Shown: piece by piece, positions 34,604 to 44,688 of the stretch
Layout: every line of letters starts with the position of its first letter
Position numbering within the stretch: the stretch's first letter is position 1
Translations under genes and position numbers: made by a program
Notes under the pieces: generated by a model
Database searches by the model: none
Seen by the model: the letters and a program-made list of their open reading frames with translations, nothing else
Told to the model about the DNA's origin: nothing
DNA from: Thalassospira sp. MCCC 1A01428
Lineage (GTDB): Bacteria; Pseudomonadota; Alphaproteobacteria; Rhodospirillales; Thalassospiraceae
Assembly: GCF_002115825.1 (NCBI RefSeq)
Contig: NZ_JFJZ01000001.1
Span: 272,484-336,483 of the forward strand
Length of the DNA stretch: 64,000 nucleotides
Direction: 5' to 3'

Positions 34604-34936
34604 GGTTATGTTCCGCAATTGACAGGGGCTATGTCAGCAAGGCCTGCTGCATAGGATGCCTTGTGACAAAGACCGGTATTTCGGTGTTGTTTCAATTGTT
34701 AATATTGATTGCGCGGTCAGCCAAAGCAATGGACATTTGCCGATAAGGACGGTGTTGCGTGGGGCAGGCGACGTCACATGCAGGGGGCCAAATAATTGTG
34801 CAAAGCAACCAGATAGCGCGAAGTTTCCTGTGACAGTTCGCCGAAATTTTTAAATTGCCATTGCGAAACGGCAGTTTGGCGATGATACTTTACTTATATT
34901 GCAACGCACAAACAAAACAGGCAGGGGATCGACAAG
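34604..34936. other. Gap holding the maoC promoter region
   Basis: No supported gene. The last 80 bases are AT-rich (around 34880-34905, with TATATT) and probably hold the promoter of the MaoC gene. Confidence 0.35.
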
Positions 34937-35374
34937 ATGACAAAACGTGATGGTCTTGAAGGATATTATCTCGAAGATCTGGAAGTTGGCATGGAAGGCA
35001 GCTATGCCAAAACCGTGACCGAAACCGATATTATTTTGTATGCAGGCGTATCGGGCGATAGCAACCCGGTGCATTTGAACGACGAGTTTGCCAAAACCAC
35101 CATGTTTGAAGGGCGTATTGCCCATGGCATGTTGTCGGCCGGGTTTATTTCAACGGTGCTGGGCACGCGTTTGCCGGGGCCGGGCACCATTTATTTATCG
35201 CAAAACCTGCAATTTCGCGCCCCGGTTCGTATTGGCGATACCGTAACCGCCACGGTTAAAGTACGTGAAATTATTGCCGCGAAAAAACGTATTGTCCTTG
35301 AAACTACCTGTACCGTGGGTGACCGGGTGGTTATTTCGGGCGAGGCAACCGTGATGGTGCCAGCGCGCGGATAA
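34937..35374 (+). CDS. MaoC family (R)-hydratase
   Basis: A 145-residue hot-dog-fold enzyme like PhaJ. The hydratase motif is D-S-NPVHLND near residues 41-48, followed by FEGRIAHGML. Enoyl-CoA hydratases of this type feed (R)-3-hydroxyacyl-CoA into polyhydroxyalkanoate synthesis or related pathways. GGGG before the ATG fits. Single gene with its own terminator. Confidence 0.9.
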   Translation: MTKRDGLEGYYLEDLEVGMEGSYAKTVTETDIILYAGVSGDSNPVHLNDEFAKTTMFEGRIAHGMLSAGFISTVLGTRLPGPGTIYLSQNLQFRAPVRIGDTVTATVKVREIIAAKKRIVLETTCTVGDRVVISGEATVMVPARG

Positions 35375-35405
35375 ACCGCCTGGCCGGTTTTGGGGCCGTT
35401 ACCAG

Positions 35406-35432
35406 TGTGCGCAGGGATGATACCTGCGCACA
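35406..35432 (+). terminator. Terminator after maoC-type gene
   Basis: TGTGCGCAGG pairs perfectly with CCTGCGCACA around a seven-base loop, 31 bases past the stop. TATTACGGTTTTC follows. Confidence 0.6.
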
Positions 35433-35627
35433 TATTACGGTTTTCTGGCGGATCTGGGATGTCTGTGCTGCGAAAATAATGCAACAGCATGGCTGTTTTG
35501 CACCATTATAATCAGGAAAAGGCTTTACGCTTTGGCCTTGGGCGATTTATAGCTGCCTGCCGGGTTTTGCACACAGCAGCCCGTAATGGTATTTCATTTG
35601 GCGAGCAACACAGAGAGACCGGCATTG

Positions 35628-36605
35628 ATGCGCGTTTTTCGATCGTTTGAAAATTTGCCCATCGATGCGCGTGGCGCCGTTGTTGCAATTGGCAATTTTG
35701 ATGGTTTGCACCTGGGCCATCAAACCATTTTGGCCCATGCCCGCAAAATGGCTGCCGAACTGAATGTCCCCCTTGCGATCCTGACGTTCGAACCTCATCC
35801 GCGGATGATTTTTCGTGCGGGCGAACCGCCGTTTCGTTTGACGTCTGCACAGGACCGGGTGGCTGCCGCCGCCGAGCTTGATATTGATCTGTTTTATGAA
35901 GTTGAATTTGACCGTGCCTTTTCGGCCCTGACGGCCGAGGAATTTATTACCAGGGTGCTGGTCGACGGGCTGGGCGCGCGCCATGTGGTTGTTGGCTGGG
36001 ATTTTTGCTTTGGCAAGGGGCGGGCCGGCAATGTGGACACCCTGCGTGCGATGGGCGGGAAAAACGGTTTCGGGGTGAGTGCGGTTGACGCCGTAACCCA
36101 CGATAACGGGATTGTTTATTCATCAACGGCCATTCGCCAGGCGTTGCGCGAAGGCCGCCCCGAAGATGCGCGGGTATTGCTGGGGCGCCCCTGGGAAATT
36201 GGCGGCATTGTCATTCACGGGGATGCCCGCGGGCGGACCATTGGTTTTCCCACGGCCAATGTGGCGTTGGGGCTGCATTTACGGCCCAAATTCGGCGTGT
36301 ATGCCGTTCGTTTGGGGCTGGTGGCGCAGGATGGCTCGCATCGTGTGGAATGCTGGATCGACGGAGTCGCCAATATTGGCGTTCGGCCCAGCTTTGGCGG
36401 CGATGAAGAAGCCGGGCTGGAAGCCCACCTGTTTGACTTTGACCGAGACATATATGATCGCGCCGTTCGGGTCCGCCTGATCGGCTTTATTCGTGGCGAA
36501 CAGAAGTTCGACGGGCTTGATGCCCTGAAGGCCCAGATTGGCCGTGATGTGAATACGGCCCGTGAAATTCTGGCGGCAAACCCGCCGGTCAATCCCGGGA
36601 TTTGA
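35628..36605 (+). CDS. ribF: Bifunctional riboflavin kinase/FAD synthetase
   Basis: A 325-residue RibF. The N-terminal FAD synthetase has GNFDGLHLGHQ (nucleotidyl-transferase HxGH-type motif at about residues 22-32) and YSSTAIRQALREG. The C-terminal flavokinase has GDARGRTIGFPTAN and a GVAN segment. It makes FMN and FAD from riboflavin. The ATG at 35628 gives the usual N-terminus. It is followed by ileS and lspA, a classic block also seen in other proteobacteria. Confidence 0.95.
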   Translation: MRVFRSFENLPIDARGAVVAIGNFDGLHLGHQTILAHARKMAAELNVPLAILTFEPHPRMIFRAGEPPFRLTSAQDRVAAAAELDIDLFYEVEFDRAFSALTAEEFITRVLVDGLGARHVVVGWDFCFGKGRAGNVDTLRAMGGKNGFGVSAVDAVTHDNGIVYSSTAIRQALREGRPEDARVLLGRPWEIGGIVIHGDARGRTIGFPTANVALGLHLRPKFGVYAVRLGLVAQDGSHRVECWIDGVANIGVRPSFGGDEEAGLEAHLFDFDRDIYDRAVRVRLIGFIRGEQKFDGLDALKAQIGRDVNTAREILAANPPVNPGI

Positions 36606-36705
36606 AATTGGTTGCGAACCCGCTATGATCCGCGCGCCCCAAAAGGGTGCAGCCCGGATCTGGGTTTGCCTGTGAAATAAAGTGCAAGACGACAGGACTG
36701 TCACG

Positions 36706-39543
36706 ATGAGCGTCGAATATAAAAAGACCGTTATCCTGCCCAAGACCGATTTTCCGATGCGGGCGGGGCTGCCGAAAATGGAACCGACATTGCTGGAGCA
36801 ATGGCAGAAAGACGATCTTTACGGCACCATTCGCGGCATTTCCAAAGGCCGGGAAAAGTTTGTGCTCCATGATGGCCCGCCTTATGCCAATGGTCATTTG
36901 CATATTGGCCATGCCCTGAACAAAATTTTGAAAGACGTGATCACCCGGTCCCAGCAGATGATGGGCAAGGATGCGGTTTATGTTCCGGGATGGGACTGCC
37001 ACGGCCTGCCGATTGAATGGAAGATCGAGGAACAGTATCGCGCCAAAGGCAAAAACAAGGACGAGGTTCCGGTTGCTGAATTCCGTAAGGAATGCCGTGA
37101 ATTTGCCCAGAAATGGCTGGATATCCAGCGCGAGGAATTCAAACGCCTGGGCGTGATGGGCGATTGGGATAATCCCTATATCACCATGGATTACCGGGCC
37201 GAGGCCGCCATTGCCCGCGAATTGGGCAAGTTTTTGATGAACGGGTCGCTGTATCGCGGGTCAAAGCCGGTAATGTGGTCGGTTGTCGAAAAAACCGCCC
37301 TGGCCGAAGCCGAGATCGAATATCACGACCATACCAGCAAGACCATTCATGTGCGCTTCCCGGTGGTGAAATCATCGGTCGAAGCCCTGAATGATGCCAG
37401 TATCGTGATCTGGACCACCACCCCCTGGACCATTCCGGGCAACCGCGCGATCTCGTATGGCGAAGACATTGATTATGTCGTCATTGAAGTCACCGAAACT
37501 GCCGAGGAATGCTGGGCCAAGGTTGGCGAGAAGCTGGCGGTTTGTGCCGATCTGGTTGAGGACATGTGCAAAAATGGCCGTATCCTGGGCCATAAAATTG
37601 TCGGCACGTTTAAGGGCCGTGATCTTGACGGCGGTATTGCCGCCCATCCGTTCCGCGGGCAGGGCTATGATTTTGATGTGCCGTTGCTTGCCGCTGATTA
37701 TGTCACGACCGATACTGGTACCGGTTTTGTCCATACCGCCCCGACGCACGGCCCGGACGACTATGTGACCGGCCTGAAATTTGGGCTGGAAGTGCCCGAA
37801 ATGATCGATGCCGAAGGCAAATATTACGACCATGTGCCGCTTTTTGCCGGCCGGTTTGTCTATGATGCCAATGGCAAGGAAGGCGATGCCAACGAAACCG
37901 TGATCGCGAAGCTGATCGAGGATGGTGCGCTTCTGTCGCGCGGGCGGATGAAGCACAGCTATCCGCATTCCTGGCGGTCCAAAGCACCGATCATTTATCG
38001 CACCACGCCGCAATGGTTCATCTCCATGTCGGAAAATGGCCTGCGGGAAACCGCGCTTAAGGCGATTGATGATACCCGTTTCGTACCGGAAGCCGGCCGT
38101 AACCGCCTGCATTCCATGATTGCGAACCGCCCGGACTGGTGCGTATCGCGCCAGCGTGCCTGGGGTGTGCCGATTACGGTATTTGTGAACAGGAAAACCC
38201 GTGAACCCCTGCGCGACCAGGCTGTGCTGGACCGTGTCTATGCCGCTTTCTGTGAAGAAGGGGCTGATGCCTGGTTTACCTGGGATGCGCAGCGTTTCCT
38301 TGGCAATGATTACAATGTCGATGATTACGAACAGGTCATGGATGTTCTCGATGTGTGGTTCGATTCCGGTTCCACGCACAGCTTTGTTCTGGAAGAACGC
38401 CCGGACCTGAAATGGCCAGCCGACCTGTATCTGGAAGGGTCGGACCAGCATCGTGGCTGGTTCCATTCCTCGCTGCTCGAATCCTGCGGGACGCGGGGTC
38501 GGGCACCCTATGATGCCGTTTTGACGCACGGCTTTGTTCTGGATGGCAAGGGCTATAAAATGTCCAAGTCGCTGAACAATGTGGTTGCCCCGCAAGACAT
38601 GATCAAAAAATTCGGTGCCGACATCCTGCGTTTGTGGGTTGTCAGCTCCGATTACCACGATGATTTGCGCATTTCCGACGAAATCATCCAGCGGCATTCC
38701 GACATTTATCGTCGTTTGCGCAACACATTGCGGTTCCTGCTGGGTAATCTTTCGGGCTTTGATGAGGCCGAAAAGGTTGCTGATAGCGAATTGCCGGAAC
38801 TTGAACGTTGGGTTTTGCACCGGTTAAGCAAACTTGACGATCTGGTCCGTGAAACCACGGCGGCGTTCGATTTCCACGAAATGTTCATCGAGCTGCACAA
38901 TTTCTGCGCTCAGGATCTGTCGGCCTATTTCCTCGATATCCGCAAGGATGCGTTGTATTGTGATGCGCCTTCAAGCCTGCGCCGTCGCGCGGCCCGCACG
39001 GTGATGGATCGTGTGTTTGATTGCCTGGTGCGCTGGCTGGCACCGGTTCTGTGCTTTACCGCCGATGAAGCCTGGCGCGAGCGTTATGGTGCGGATAGTT
39101 CGGTCCATGCCCAGACCTTCAATACCGTTTCCGATGGCTGGAAAAATGACGCACTGGCCGCGAAATGGGAAAAAATCCGCAAGCTGCGCCGGGTTGTAAC
39201 CGGGGCGCTGGAAGTCGAGCGTGCCGAAAAACGCATTGGTGGCAGTCTGGATGCTGCCCCCAAGGTTTATGTCAGTGCGGATTATGTCGAGGCTTTGAAC
39301 GGCCTTAATCTGGCAGAAATTGCCATTACATCGGACATTGAACTGATTGAGGGCGAGGCGCCGGAAGGGGCCTATCGCCTGGATGATGTCGCGGGGGTCG
39401 GTGTTGTTCCGGCCCTGGCCGAGGGTGAAAAATGCGAGCGTTGCTGGCAGATTTTGCCTGATGTCGGGACGCATCCAAAACATAAAACAATCTGTGGGCG
39501 CTGTGCCGATGCCGTTGATGAAATGGGCATTGCAGCCGAATAA
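36706..39543 (+). CDS. ileS: Isoleucyl-tRNA synthetase
   Basis: A 945-residue class I synthetase. The HIGH motif lies in GHLHIGHALN near residues 65-74 and the KMSKS loop in GYKMSKSLNN near 620. The editing CP1 domain includes WTTTPWTIPGN and a GTGFVHTAP stretch. The C-terminal zinc-binding domain has CERC and CGRC. The size matches the bacterial type. The start at 36706 has AGGA upstream. Terminated by the hairpin at 39561-39587. Confidence 0.97.
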   Translation: MSVEYKKTVILPKTDFPMRAGLPKMEPTLLEQWQKDDLYGTIRGISKGREKFVLHDGPPYANGHLHIGHALNKILKDVITRSQQMMGKDAVYVPGWDCHGLPIEWKIEEQYRAKGKNKDEVPVAEFRKECREFAQKWLDIQREEFKRLGVMGDWDNPYITMDYRAEAAIARELGKFLMNGSLYRGSKPVMWSVVEKTALAEAEIEYHDHTSKTIHVRFPVVKSSVEALNDASIVIWTTTPWTIPGNRAISYGEDIDYVVIEVTETAEECWAKVGEKLAVCADLVEDMCKNGRILGHKIVGTFKGRDLDGGIAAHPFRGQGYDFDVPLLAADYVTTDTGTGFVHTAPTHGPDDYVTGLKFGLEVPEMIDAEGKYYDHVPLFAGRFVYDANGKEGDANETVIAKLIEDGALLSRGRMKHSYPHSWRSKAPIIYRTTPQWFISMSENGLRETALKAIDDTRFVPEAGRNRLHSMIANRPDWCVSRQRAWGVPITVFVNRKTREPLRDQAVLDRVYAAFCEEGADAWFTWDAQRFLGNDYNVDDYEQVMDVLDVWFDSGSTHSFVLEERPDLKWPADLYLEGSDQHRGWFHSSLLESCGTRGRAPYDAVLTHGFVLDGKGYKMSKSLNNVVAPQDMIKKFGADILRLWVVSSDYHDDLRISDEIIQRHSDIYRRLRNTLRFLLGNLSGFDEAEKVADSELPELERWVLHRLSKLDDLVRETTAAFDFHEMFIELHNFCAQDLSAYFLDIRKDALYCDAPSSLRRRAARTVMDRVFDCLVRWLAPVLCFTADEAWRERYGADSSVHAQTFNTVSDGWKNDALAAKWEKIRKLRRVVTGALEVERAEKRIGGSLDAAPKVYVSADYVEALNGLNLAEIAITSDIELIEGEAPEGAYRLDDVAGVGVVPALAEGEKCERCWQILPDVGTHPKHKTICGRCADAVDEMGIAAE

Positions 39544-39560
39544 ACCGTTTTAAAAAGAGA

Positions 39561-39587
39561 CAAGGCCGGGCGGAATGCCCGGCCTTG
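39561..39587 (+). terminator. Terminator after ileS
   Basis: CAAGGCCGGGC-GGAAT-GCCCGGCCTTG is a perfect eleven-pair hairpin, 18 bases past the ileS stop, followed by TT. Confidence 0.8.
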
Positions 39588-39720
39588 TTATACCAGATCG
39601 TCATGATGTTGATTTATGGCGATCCGGTCTGGTGCGACGGCCCGGGATGCTTCTGCCATGACGGCAAGGGCTTTTGATTAACGCGGTTTGATATTGTTTG
39701 GGCAGACGGAAAGAAAATTG

Positions 39721-40194
39721 ATGAAACATCGCGCCTTTGCCTTTGGCCTGCCGGTGCTGGCGATTGTCTTTATCCTTGACCAGTGGACCAAGCAGATTGC
39801 GATTGACGCATTGGCCCATCCGGCACGGTATGTTGAAGTGACGCCGTTCATGAACTTTGTTCTGGCATGGAACCCCGGTGTGTCGTTTGGGCTGTTTCAG
39901 GGCCAGGCACCCTGGGTGATGATCGCGGGCACTGCGGCAATCACCATCGGGTTTCTGATCTGGATGTGGCGTACGCGGGACCGGGTTTTGGGCATTGCCC
40001 TTGCAATGGTTGTTGGCGGTGCGCTCGGTAATCTGGTAGACCGGTTACGTCACGGGGCGGTTACGGACTTTATTGATTTGCATGTTGCAGGCTATCATTG
40101 GCCGGTATTTAATATTGCAGATACCGGAATCACGATTGGGGCCGCGTTGCTGTTGATCGATTCCCTGTTTGGCGGTAAAAAAACTTCGCGATAA
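39721..40194 (+). CDS. lspA: Lipoprotein signal peptidase (signal peptidase II)
   Basis: A 157-residue membrane aspartyl protease with four predicted spans. Signature parts are DQWTKQ, NPGVSFGLF, GGALGNLVDRL, then TDFIDLHV, and FNIADTGITIG with the second catalytic Asp. It cleaves the signal peptide of lipid-modified prolipoproteins. The next gene encodes a lipoprotein that would be its substrate. The ATG at 39721 has GGAAAG upstream. Confidence 0.95.
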   Translation: MKHRAFAFGLPVLAIVFILDQWTKQIAIDALAHPARYVEVTPFMNFVLAWNPGVSFGLFQGQAPWVMIAGTAAITIGFLIWMWRTRDRVLGIALAMVVGGALGNLVDRLRHGAVTDFIDLHVAGYHWPVFNIADTGITIGAALLLIDSLFGGKKTSR

Positions 40195-40243
40195 TTTTGG
40201 TCGGGCCGCAGGTGGCCTGATGACAGACTTGCAAGAGGCGTGA

Positions 40244-40816
40244 ATGACCCGGAAATCTCATCTGATCAGGATTGTGGCGCTAACCGGGTTGGCGCTTGCC
40301 GTTACCGGTTGTGAATCGACGAAAGAAACCTTTGGTCTGAATAAACAGTCCCCTGACGAATTTCAGGTGGTTTCGCGGGCGCCGCTTAGCCTGCCGCCGG
40401 AATATAATCTGCGTGCACCGGAACCTGGTATTGCGCGGCCGCAAACTGGTACAACGACCGAACAGGCCCGCCGTATTCTGACGGGTGAAACGCCAAACCC
40501 GGTTGCGCGTGACCTTAACACCGCCGATCGTAGCAGCGGCGAAGTTGTGTTGCTGGAAAAGGGGGGGGCACAATATGCTGACCCCGATATCCGAACCGAG
40601 GTGGACCGTGAAACCTCGATCCTGATTAAGGAAAATGACAGCGTTATCGACAAGCTGGTGTTTTGGCAGCAAAAGCCCGATTTTGGCAGCCAGGTTGACG
40701 CGGAAAAGGAAGCAAAGCGCATTCGTGACCAGCAGGCGCTTGGCAATTCTGTAACCGATGGCGATACGCCAACGATTGAACGCCGTAAAAAAGGCATTCT
40801 CGAAGATATTTTCTAG
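40244..40816 (+). CDS. DUF3035 family lipoprotein
   Basis: A 190-residue predicted lipoprotein. The signal peptide ends in the lipobox LAVTGC (Cys at about 23). DUF3035 proteins are short alphaproteobacterial lipoproteins, often next to lspA and M16 peptidases as here. The mature part is hydrophilic, with SLPPEYNLRAP and a basic end. Function unknown; context suggests an envelope role. Confidence 0.85.
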   Translation: MTRKSHLIRIVALTGLALAVTGCESTKETFGLNKQSPDEFQVVSRAPLSLPPEYNLRAPEPGIARPQTGTTTEQARRILTGETPNPVARDLNTADRSSGEVVLLEKGGAQYADPDIRTEVDRETSILIKENDSVIDKLVFWQQKPDFGSQVDAEKEAKRIRDQQALGNSVTDGDTPTIERRKKGILEDIF

Positions 40817-40873
40817 GATTTTCCAATCGGGCGGCGGCAAAAAAACCGGATCGCCAAATTGTGATCACATTTG

Positions 40874-40900
40874 CAAGGGCGCGGATCTTCCGCGCCCTTG
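40874..40900 (+). terminator. Terminator after DUF3035 gene
   Basis: CAAGGGCGCGGA-TCT-TCCGCGCCCTTG is a perfect twelve-pair hairpin followed by TTCT, 58 bases past the stop. Confidence 0.8.
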
Positions 40901-41009
40901 TTCTGTCATAATCGGTTCTTAATCAGAACACCCCGCACCATTTACAAAAAATGAGCGGGTCATAAAAACAAGTCGCTAAATTCCCGGACAGACTCCCAAG
41001 GAAGACAGC

Positions 41010-42425
41010 ATGAAATTTTTGTCCCAACGTTTTTGGCACCACGTCCCGGTCGTGTTTCCGGTTTTGATGATGGTGCTGGTTTTGCTTGCCCCGATGGCGC
41101 AGGCAAGTGTGTTTAACCCCAAAACAACAACCCTGTCGAACGGGATGCAGGTGGTGCTGGTGGAAAACCACCGGGCGCCCGTCGTGACCCATATGGTGTG
41201 GTACAAGGCCGGTGCCGCCGATGAGGTGCCCGGTACATCCGGCATTGCCCATTTTCTGGAACATTTGATGTTCAAGGGCACTAAGGATATCGCGCCAGGC
41301 GAATTTTCCAAAATTGTGGCGCGCAATGGCGGGCAGGACAATGCCTTTACCACATGGGATTACACCGCCTATTTCCAGAACATTGCCCGTGACCGTTTGG
41401 GCATGGTGATGGAAATGGAAGCCGACCGAATGCAAAACCTGCAACTGACCGACAAGGTGGTTTTGCCCGAACGCGACGTGATCATCGAAGAACGCCGGAT
41501 GCGGATTGATAATAATCCCAGTGCGTTATTGGGCGAGCAGATGCGCAATGCCCTGTTCATGCAACATCCCTATGGGCGACCCATTATTGGCTGGTTGCAC
41601 GAAATGCAGCAACTGACCACCAAGGATGCGATGGACTGGTACAAAAAATGGTACACGCCCAATAATGCCATTCTGGTGGTTGCCGGTGATATCACCATGG
41701 ACGAACTTAAACCGATGGCCGAAAAATATTACGGTAGCATCAAGGGCCATGACGTCCCCAAACGTGTGCGGGTAAAGGAGCCAACCCAGCATGCGCCGCG
41801 CAAGGTAACGTTAACCGATGCGCGTGTCGGTCAGCCATCCATGTCGCGTTATTATCTGGCTCCGTCCTATAATACCGAACATGCTGACGAAGCAGCTCCG
41901 CTGGAAGTTTTTAGTGAAATTTTAGGGTCGGGTACAACCAGTCGTCTTTATAAATCGCTGGTGGTTGACCAGAAACTGGCAACGTCGGCAGGCAGCTTTT
42001 ACGACCCGGTGGCAATGGATTTATCGACCTTCGGCTTTTATGCCGTGCCGCGCGATGGCGTTGAAATGGCCGATCTTGAAGCCGCCCTTGATGATGAACT
42101 TGCCAAAACCCTGAAAGACGGGATTACGCAAAAGGAACTTGATGAAGCGCGTCAGCGCTTGCTTGACAGTGCGGTTTTTGCCCGTGATTCGCTTTCGGGT
42201 GCAGCCCGGACATTGGGCGAGGCATTGGCCGTTGGCCTGACCGTTGATCAGGTTGAAAGCTGGCCTGACCGGATTAATGCGGTGACCGTCGAACAGGTTA
42301 ATGATGCTGCCCGCGCGGTGCTGGACGATAAACGTTCCGTGACCGGCTGGTTGTTGCGGCCCAAAGGGGCCAAGGGGCCGGGTATGCCGACAGCCCCCGT
42401 AACCGGTGAAATGGAGACGCATTGA
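41010..42425 (+). CDS. M16 zinc peptidase, catalytic subunit
   Basis: A 471-residue secreted pitrilysin-family protease. The signal peptide is residues about 1-32 (LMMVLVLLAPMAQA). The inverted zinc motif HFLEH lies near residue 78-82, with the downstream Glu in the ERDVIIEERRMR region. The C-terminal half is the second M16 domain. It forms a pair with the next gene, which lacks the zinc motif, as in PqqFG-like heterodimers. Periplasmic peptide degradation is the likely role. Confidence 0.92.
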   Translation: MKFLSQRFWHHVPVVFPVLMMVLVLLAPMAQASVFNPKTTTLSNGMQVVLVENHRAPVVTHMVWYKAGAADEVPGTSGIAHFLEHLMFKGTKDIAPGEFSKIVARNGGQDNAFTTWDYTAYFQNIARDRLGMVMEMEADRMQNLQLTDKVVLPERDVIIEERRMRIDNNPSALLGEQMRNALFMQHPYGRPIIGWLHEMQQLTTKDAMDWYKKWYTPNNAILVVAGDITMDELKPMAEKYYGSIKGHDVPKRVRVKEPTQHAPRKVTLTDARVGQPSMSRYYLAPSYNTEHADEAAPLEVFSEILGSGTTSRLYKSLVVDQKLATSAGSFYDPVAMDLSTFGFYAVPRDGVEMADLEAALDDELAKTLKDGITQKELDEARQRLLDSAVFARDSLSGAARTLGEALAVGLTVDQVESWPDRINAVTVEQVNDAARAVLDDKRSVTGWLLRPKGAKGPGMPTAPVTGEMETH

Positions 42426-42427
42426 TC

Positions 42428-43777
42428 ATGGCATTTTCATTGAAAACAAAATCGCGCCAGTTTGCCGCCGGTCTGATTGCACTGGTGGGTGTAGCCGGGT
42501 TTGGTATTGGCAGTGCCCAGGCGGTAGAAGTACAGGAAGTGATCAGCAAGGGCGGGATTAAGGCCTGGCTGATCGAGGATCATTTAAACCCGCTTCTGAC
42601 CGTTGATTTTTCCTTTAAGGGTGCCGGTGCCGCAACCGACCCCGATGGCAAACTGGGCCGGGCCAATATGGTATCGGGCCTGATTGACGAAGGCGCTGGC
42701 GATATGGATAGCCAGACCTTTCGCGGGTTGATGGAAAACAAGTCGATTAGCCTGTCCTATGATGCCGGACGTGACGATTTTACCGGTTCGCTGGTGACAT
42801 TGACGCGCGAACGCAAAACAGCGGTGAACCTGCTTAACTTATCGCTGACCAAGCCGCGCTTTGATGATGAAGCGGTTGAACGCATTCGGTCGCAAATTGT
42901 GGCCGGGTTAAAGCAGCAGGAAACCGACCCCGGTTCAATGGCGCAGCGCGCCTTTTTCAAAAGCGTTTTTGGCGATCACCCTTATGCCCGGCCGGTTGAA
43001 GGCACTTTTGAAACCGTGAACGGCCTGAAAGTTGCGGATCTGCGTGACTTTGTGAAACAGTCGCTGGCACGCGATAACCTGATTATCGGTGTGGCGGGTG
43101 ACATTACCGCCAAGGAACTTGGCCCGTTACTGGATGAAGCGTTTGGCGGTTTGCCTGACCATAGCAAAGTGCCCAAAATTCCGGCTGCGACGCCGAAATT
43201 TGGCGGTGATGTGAAAGTGATTTCGCAAGACAACCCGCAAAGCCAGGCAATGTGGGGGCAAAAGGGCATTGCGCGTAAGGACAAGGATTTTTACGCTGCG
43301 TATGTGATGAATTATATTCTGGGCGGGGGTGGTTTTTCATCGCGCCTGACCGAGGAAGTCCGTGAAAAGCGCGGGCTGGCTTATGGTGTTTATAGTTATC
43401 TTGCCAACCTGGACCAGGCCAACATCATGATGGGCGGGGTTGCCACGCGCAACGATGCGATTGGCAAAAGCCTGTCGGTTATTCGCGATGAATGGCAAAA
43501 AATGCAGCAAAAGGGCATTACCCAGACCGAGCTGGACAACGCCAAATCCTATCTGACCGGCGCGTTTCCGTTGCGTTTTACCAGCCTTGGCAATTTGTCG
43601 GGCATGCTGGTGGGAATGCAAAGCGAGGATCTGGGGATTGATTTTCTCGATAAGCGCAATGATTACGTCAATGCCATTACCCTTGATGACGTGAACCGCG
43701 TTGCCGGAAAATTGCTGGACCCTGACCACGTTACCGCGATTGTGGTGGGCAAGCCGGAAGGCAAGCTGAGTTTCTGA
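42428..43777 (+). CDS. M16 peptidase, non-catalytic subunit
   Basis: A 449-residue exported M16 protein. It has a signal peptide (GLIALVGVAGFGIGSAQA), but the HxxEH position reads LIDEGAG, so zinc is not bound. The Arg/Tyr substrate motif RLTEEVREKRGLAYGVYS is kept. The start codon lies two bases after the partner's stop, so the two are translated together. It should complete the chamber of the catalytic subunit. Confidence 0.9.
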   Translation: MAFSLKTKSRQFAAGLIALVGVAGFGIGSAQAVEVQEVISKGGIKAWLIEDHLNPLLTVDFSFKGAGAATDPDGKLGRANMVSGLIDEGAGDMDSQTFRGLMENKSISLSYDAGRDDFTGSLVTLTRERKTAVNLLNLSLTKPRFDDEAVERIRSQIVAGLKQQETDPGSMAQRAFFKSVFGDHPYARPVEGTFETVNGLKVADLRDFVKQSLARDNLIIGVAGDITAKELGPLLDEAFGGLPDHSKVPKIPAATPKFGGDVKVISQDNPQSQAMWGQKGIARKDKDFYAAYVMNYILGGGGFSSRLTEEVREKRGLAYGVYSYLANLDQANIMMGGVATRNDAIGKSLSVIRDEWQKMQQKGITQTELDNAKSYLTGAFPLRFTSLGNLSGMLVGMQSEDLGIDFLDKRNDYVNAITLDDVNRVAGKLLDPDHVTAIVVGKPEGKLSF

Positions 43778-43805
43778 TGGTCTGATAGACCGGATTTGAA
43801 TTTAC

Positions 43806-43840
43806 AAAACACGGCAGGGGCATCCTTGCCGTGTTTTTTT
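43806..43840 (+). terminator. Terminator after the M16 pair
   Basis: AAAACACGGCA pairs with TGCCGTGTTTT and the T-run totals seven. It lies between convergent genes and overlaps the last codon of the GntR gene. Strong rho-independent type. Confidence 0.85.
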
Positions 43841-44489
43841 ATGCCGCCTGCATGATATGGCGGCGAATGGCATCTTCAAGGGCGTCGGCATCGCGGTTGC
43901 GAACGGCGGTGACCATTTCGAAATGTTCGATGCTGGATTGTTTGATGCGCTGGCGGGTTTTCCATTGCCCGGCCGGAGCAGACGGAATGCGATGGCGCAA
44001 CTCGGCGATGGTAGCAGCGATTTGCGGGTTGCCTGTCATGCTTAGAAGCTGGCGATGGAATGCCTGATTGGCTTCGTGTTGTTTAATGATGCTGCCGGTG
44101 TCGATCAGGTCTTCAAAATTTTGTGCCAGTTGCGCCAAAATCTCGCATTCGGGGCCGGTACCGTGGCGAACAATACGCGGTGCCGCGGCGCATTCGATCA
44201 TGGCGCGCAAATCCAGCAGGTCGCGCACTTCGTCATCATCAGCTTCGTAAACATAATAGCCGCGATTGGGTTCATGGCGGATCAGCTGTTTTTGCGCCAA
44301 TCGGTCCAGCGCCACCCGGATCATGGGCCGCGATGTTTTGTAGCGGTGCTGTAATTCGATCTGTTTTAACCACGAGCCAGGCGCATAAGCTCCGGCCTGA
44401 ATGTCGGTGGCAATCTGGTTCAAAAGGTCGGTTTCTGCGTCGTTATGGGCGGGTTTCAACGTTTCCACGGGTTGCTCTTTTTTGTGCAT
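43839..44489 (-). CDS. GntR family (FadR/FCD-type) regulator
   Basis: A 216-residue regulator. The N-terminal winged helix has GSWLKQIELQHRYKTSRPM and ALDRLAQKQLIRHEPNRGYYV split at the wing. The C-terminal FCD domain has LLDLRAMIECAAAPRIV and HRQLLSMTGN, with metal-ligand His residues. It is divergent from the M20-ABC transporter operon and is the probable regulator of it. The upstream Met at 44549 is possible, but the start at 44489 gives the normal N-terminus. Confidence 0.88.
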   Translation of the reverse strand: MHKKEQPVETLKPAHNDAETDLLNQIATDIQAGAYAPGSWLKQIELQHRYKTSRPMIRVALDRLAQKQLIRHEPNRGYYVYEADDDEVRDLLDLRAMIECAAAPRIVRHGTGPECEILAQLAQNFEDLIDTGSIIKQHEANQAFHRQLLSMTGNPQIAATIAELRHRIPSAPAGQWKTRQRIKQSSIEHFEMVTAVRNRDADALEDAIRRHIMQAA

Positions 44490-44565
44490 CGGGCGCGCCA
44501 AAGGTGCGCTTTTATTTATATCGGACTGGCGAAAACATGCCAGCAACAACCTGTTGTATAAATAG

Positions 44566-44581
44566 TACGCAATTTCGCGTA
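44566..44581. promoter_or_regulatory. Candidate GntR operator
   Basis: TACGC-AATTTC-GCGTA is a 16-base dyad in the divergent region between the GntR and M20 genes. Its size and position suit a GntR-type site. Not tested. Confidence 0.35.
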
Positions 44582-44688
44582 GTGCATATTTTTAACTCAA
44601 AAATCCGGTTTGTTCTTTACATTGGAAAAATATGCGCCAAAATTGGCACCAATTTATAGATGATGAATACGGATACAAGGAAAATCAC

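Noticed and set aside
37372..38820. 482-codon open frame on the minus strand opposite ileS
   Set aside because: ileS is certain on the other strand with all synthetase motifs. The opposite frame has no family features; it is open because of codon bias.
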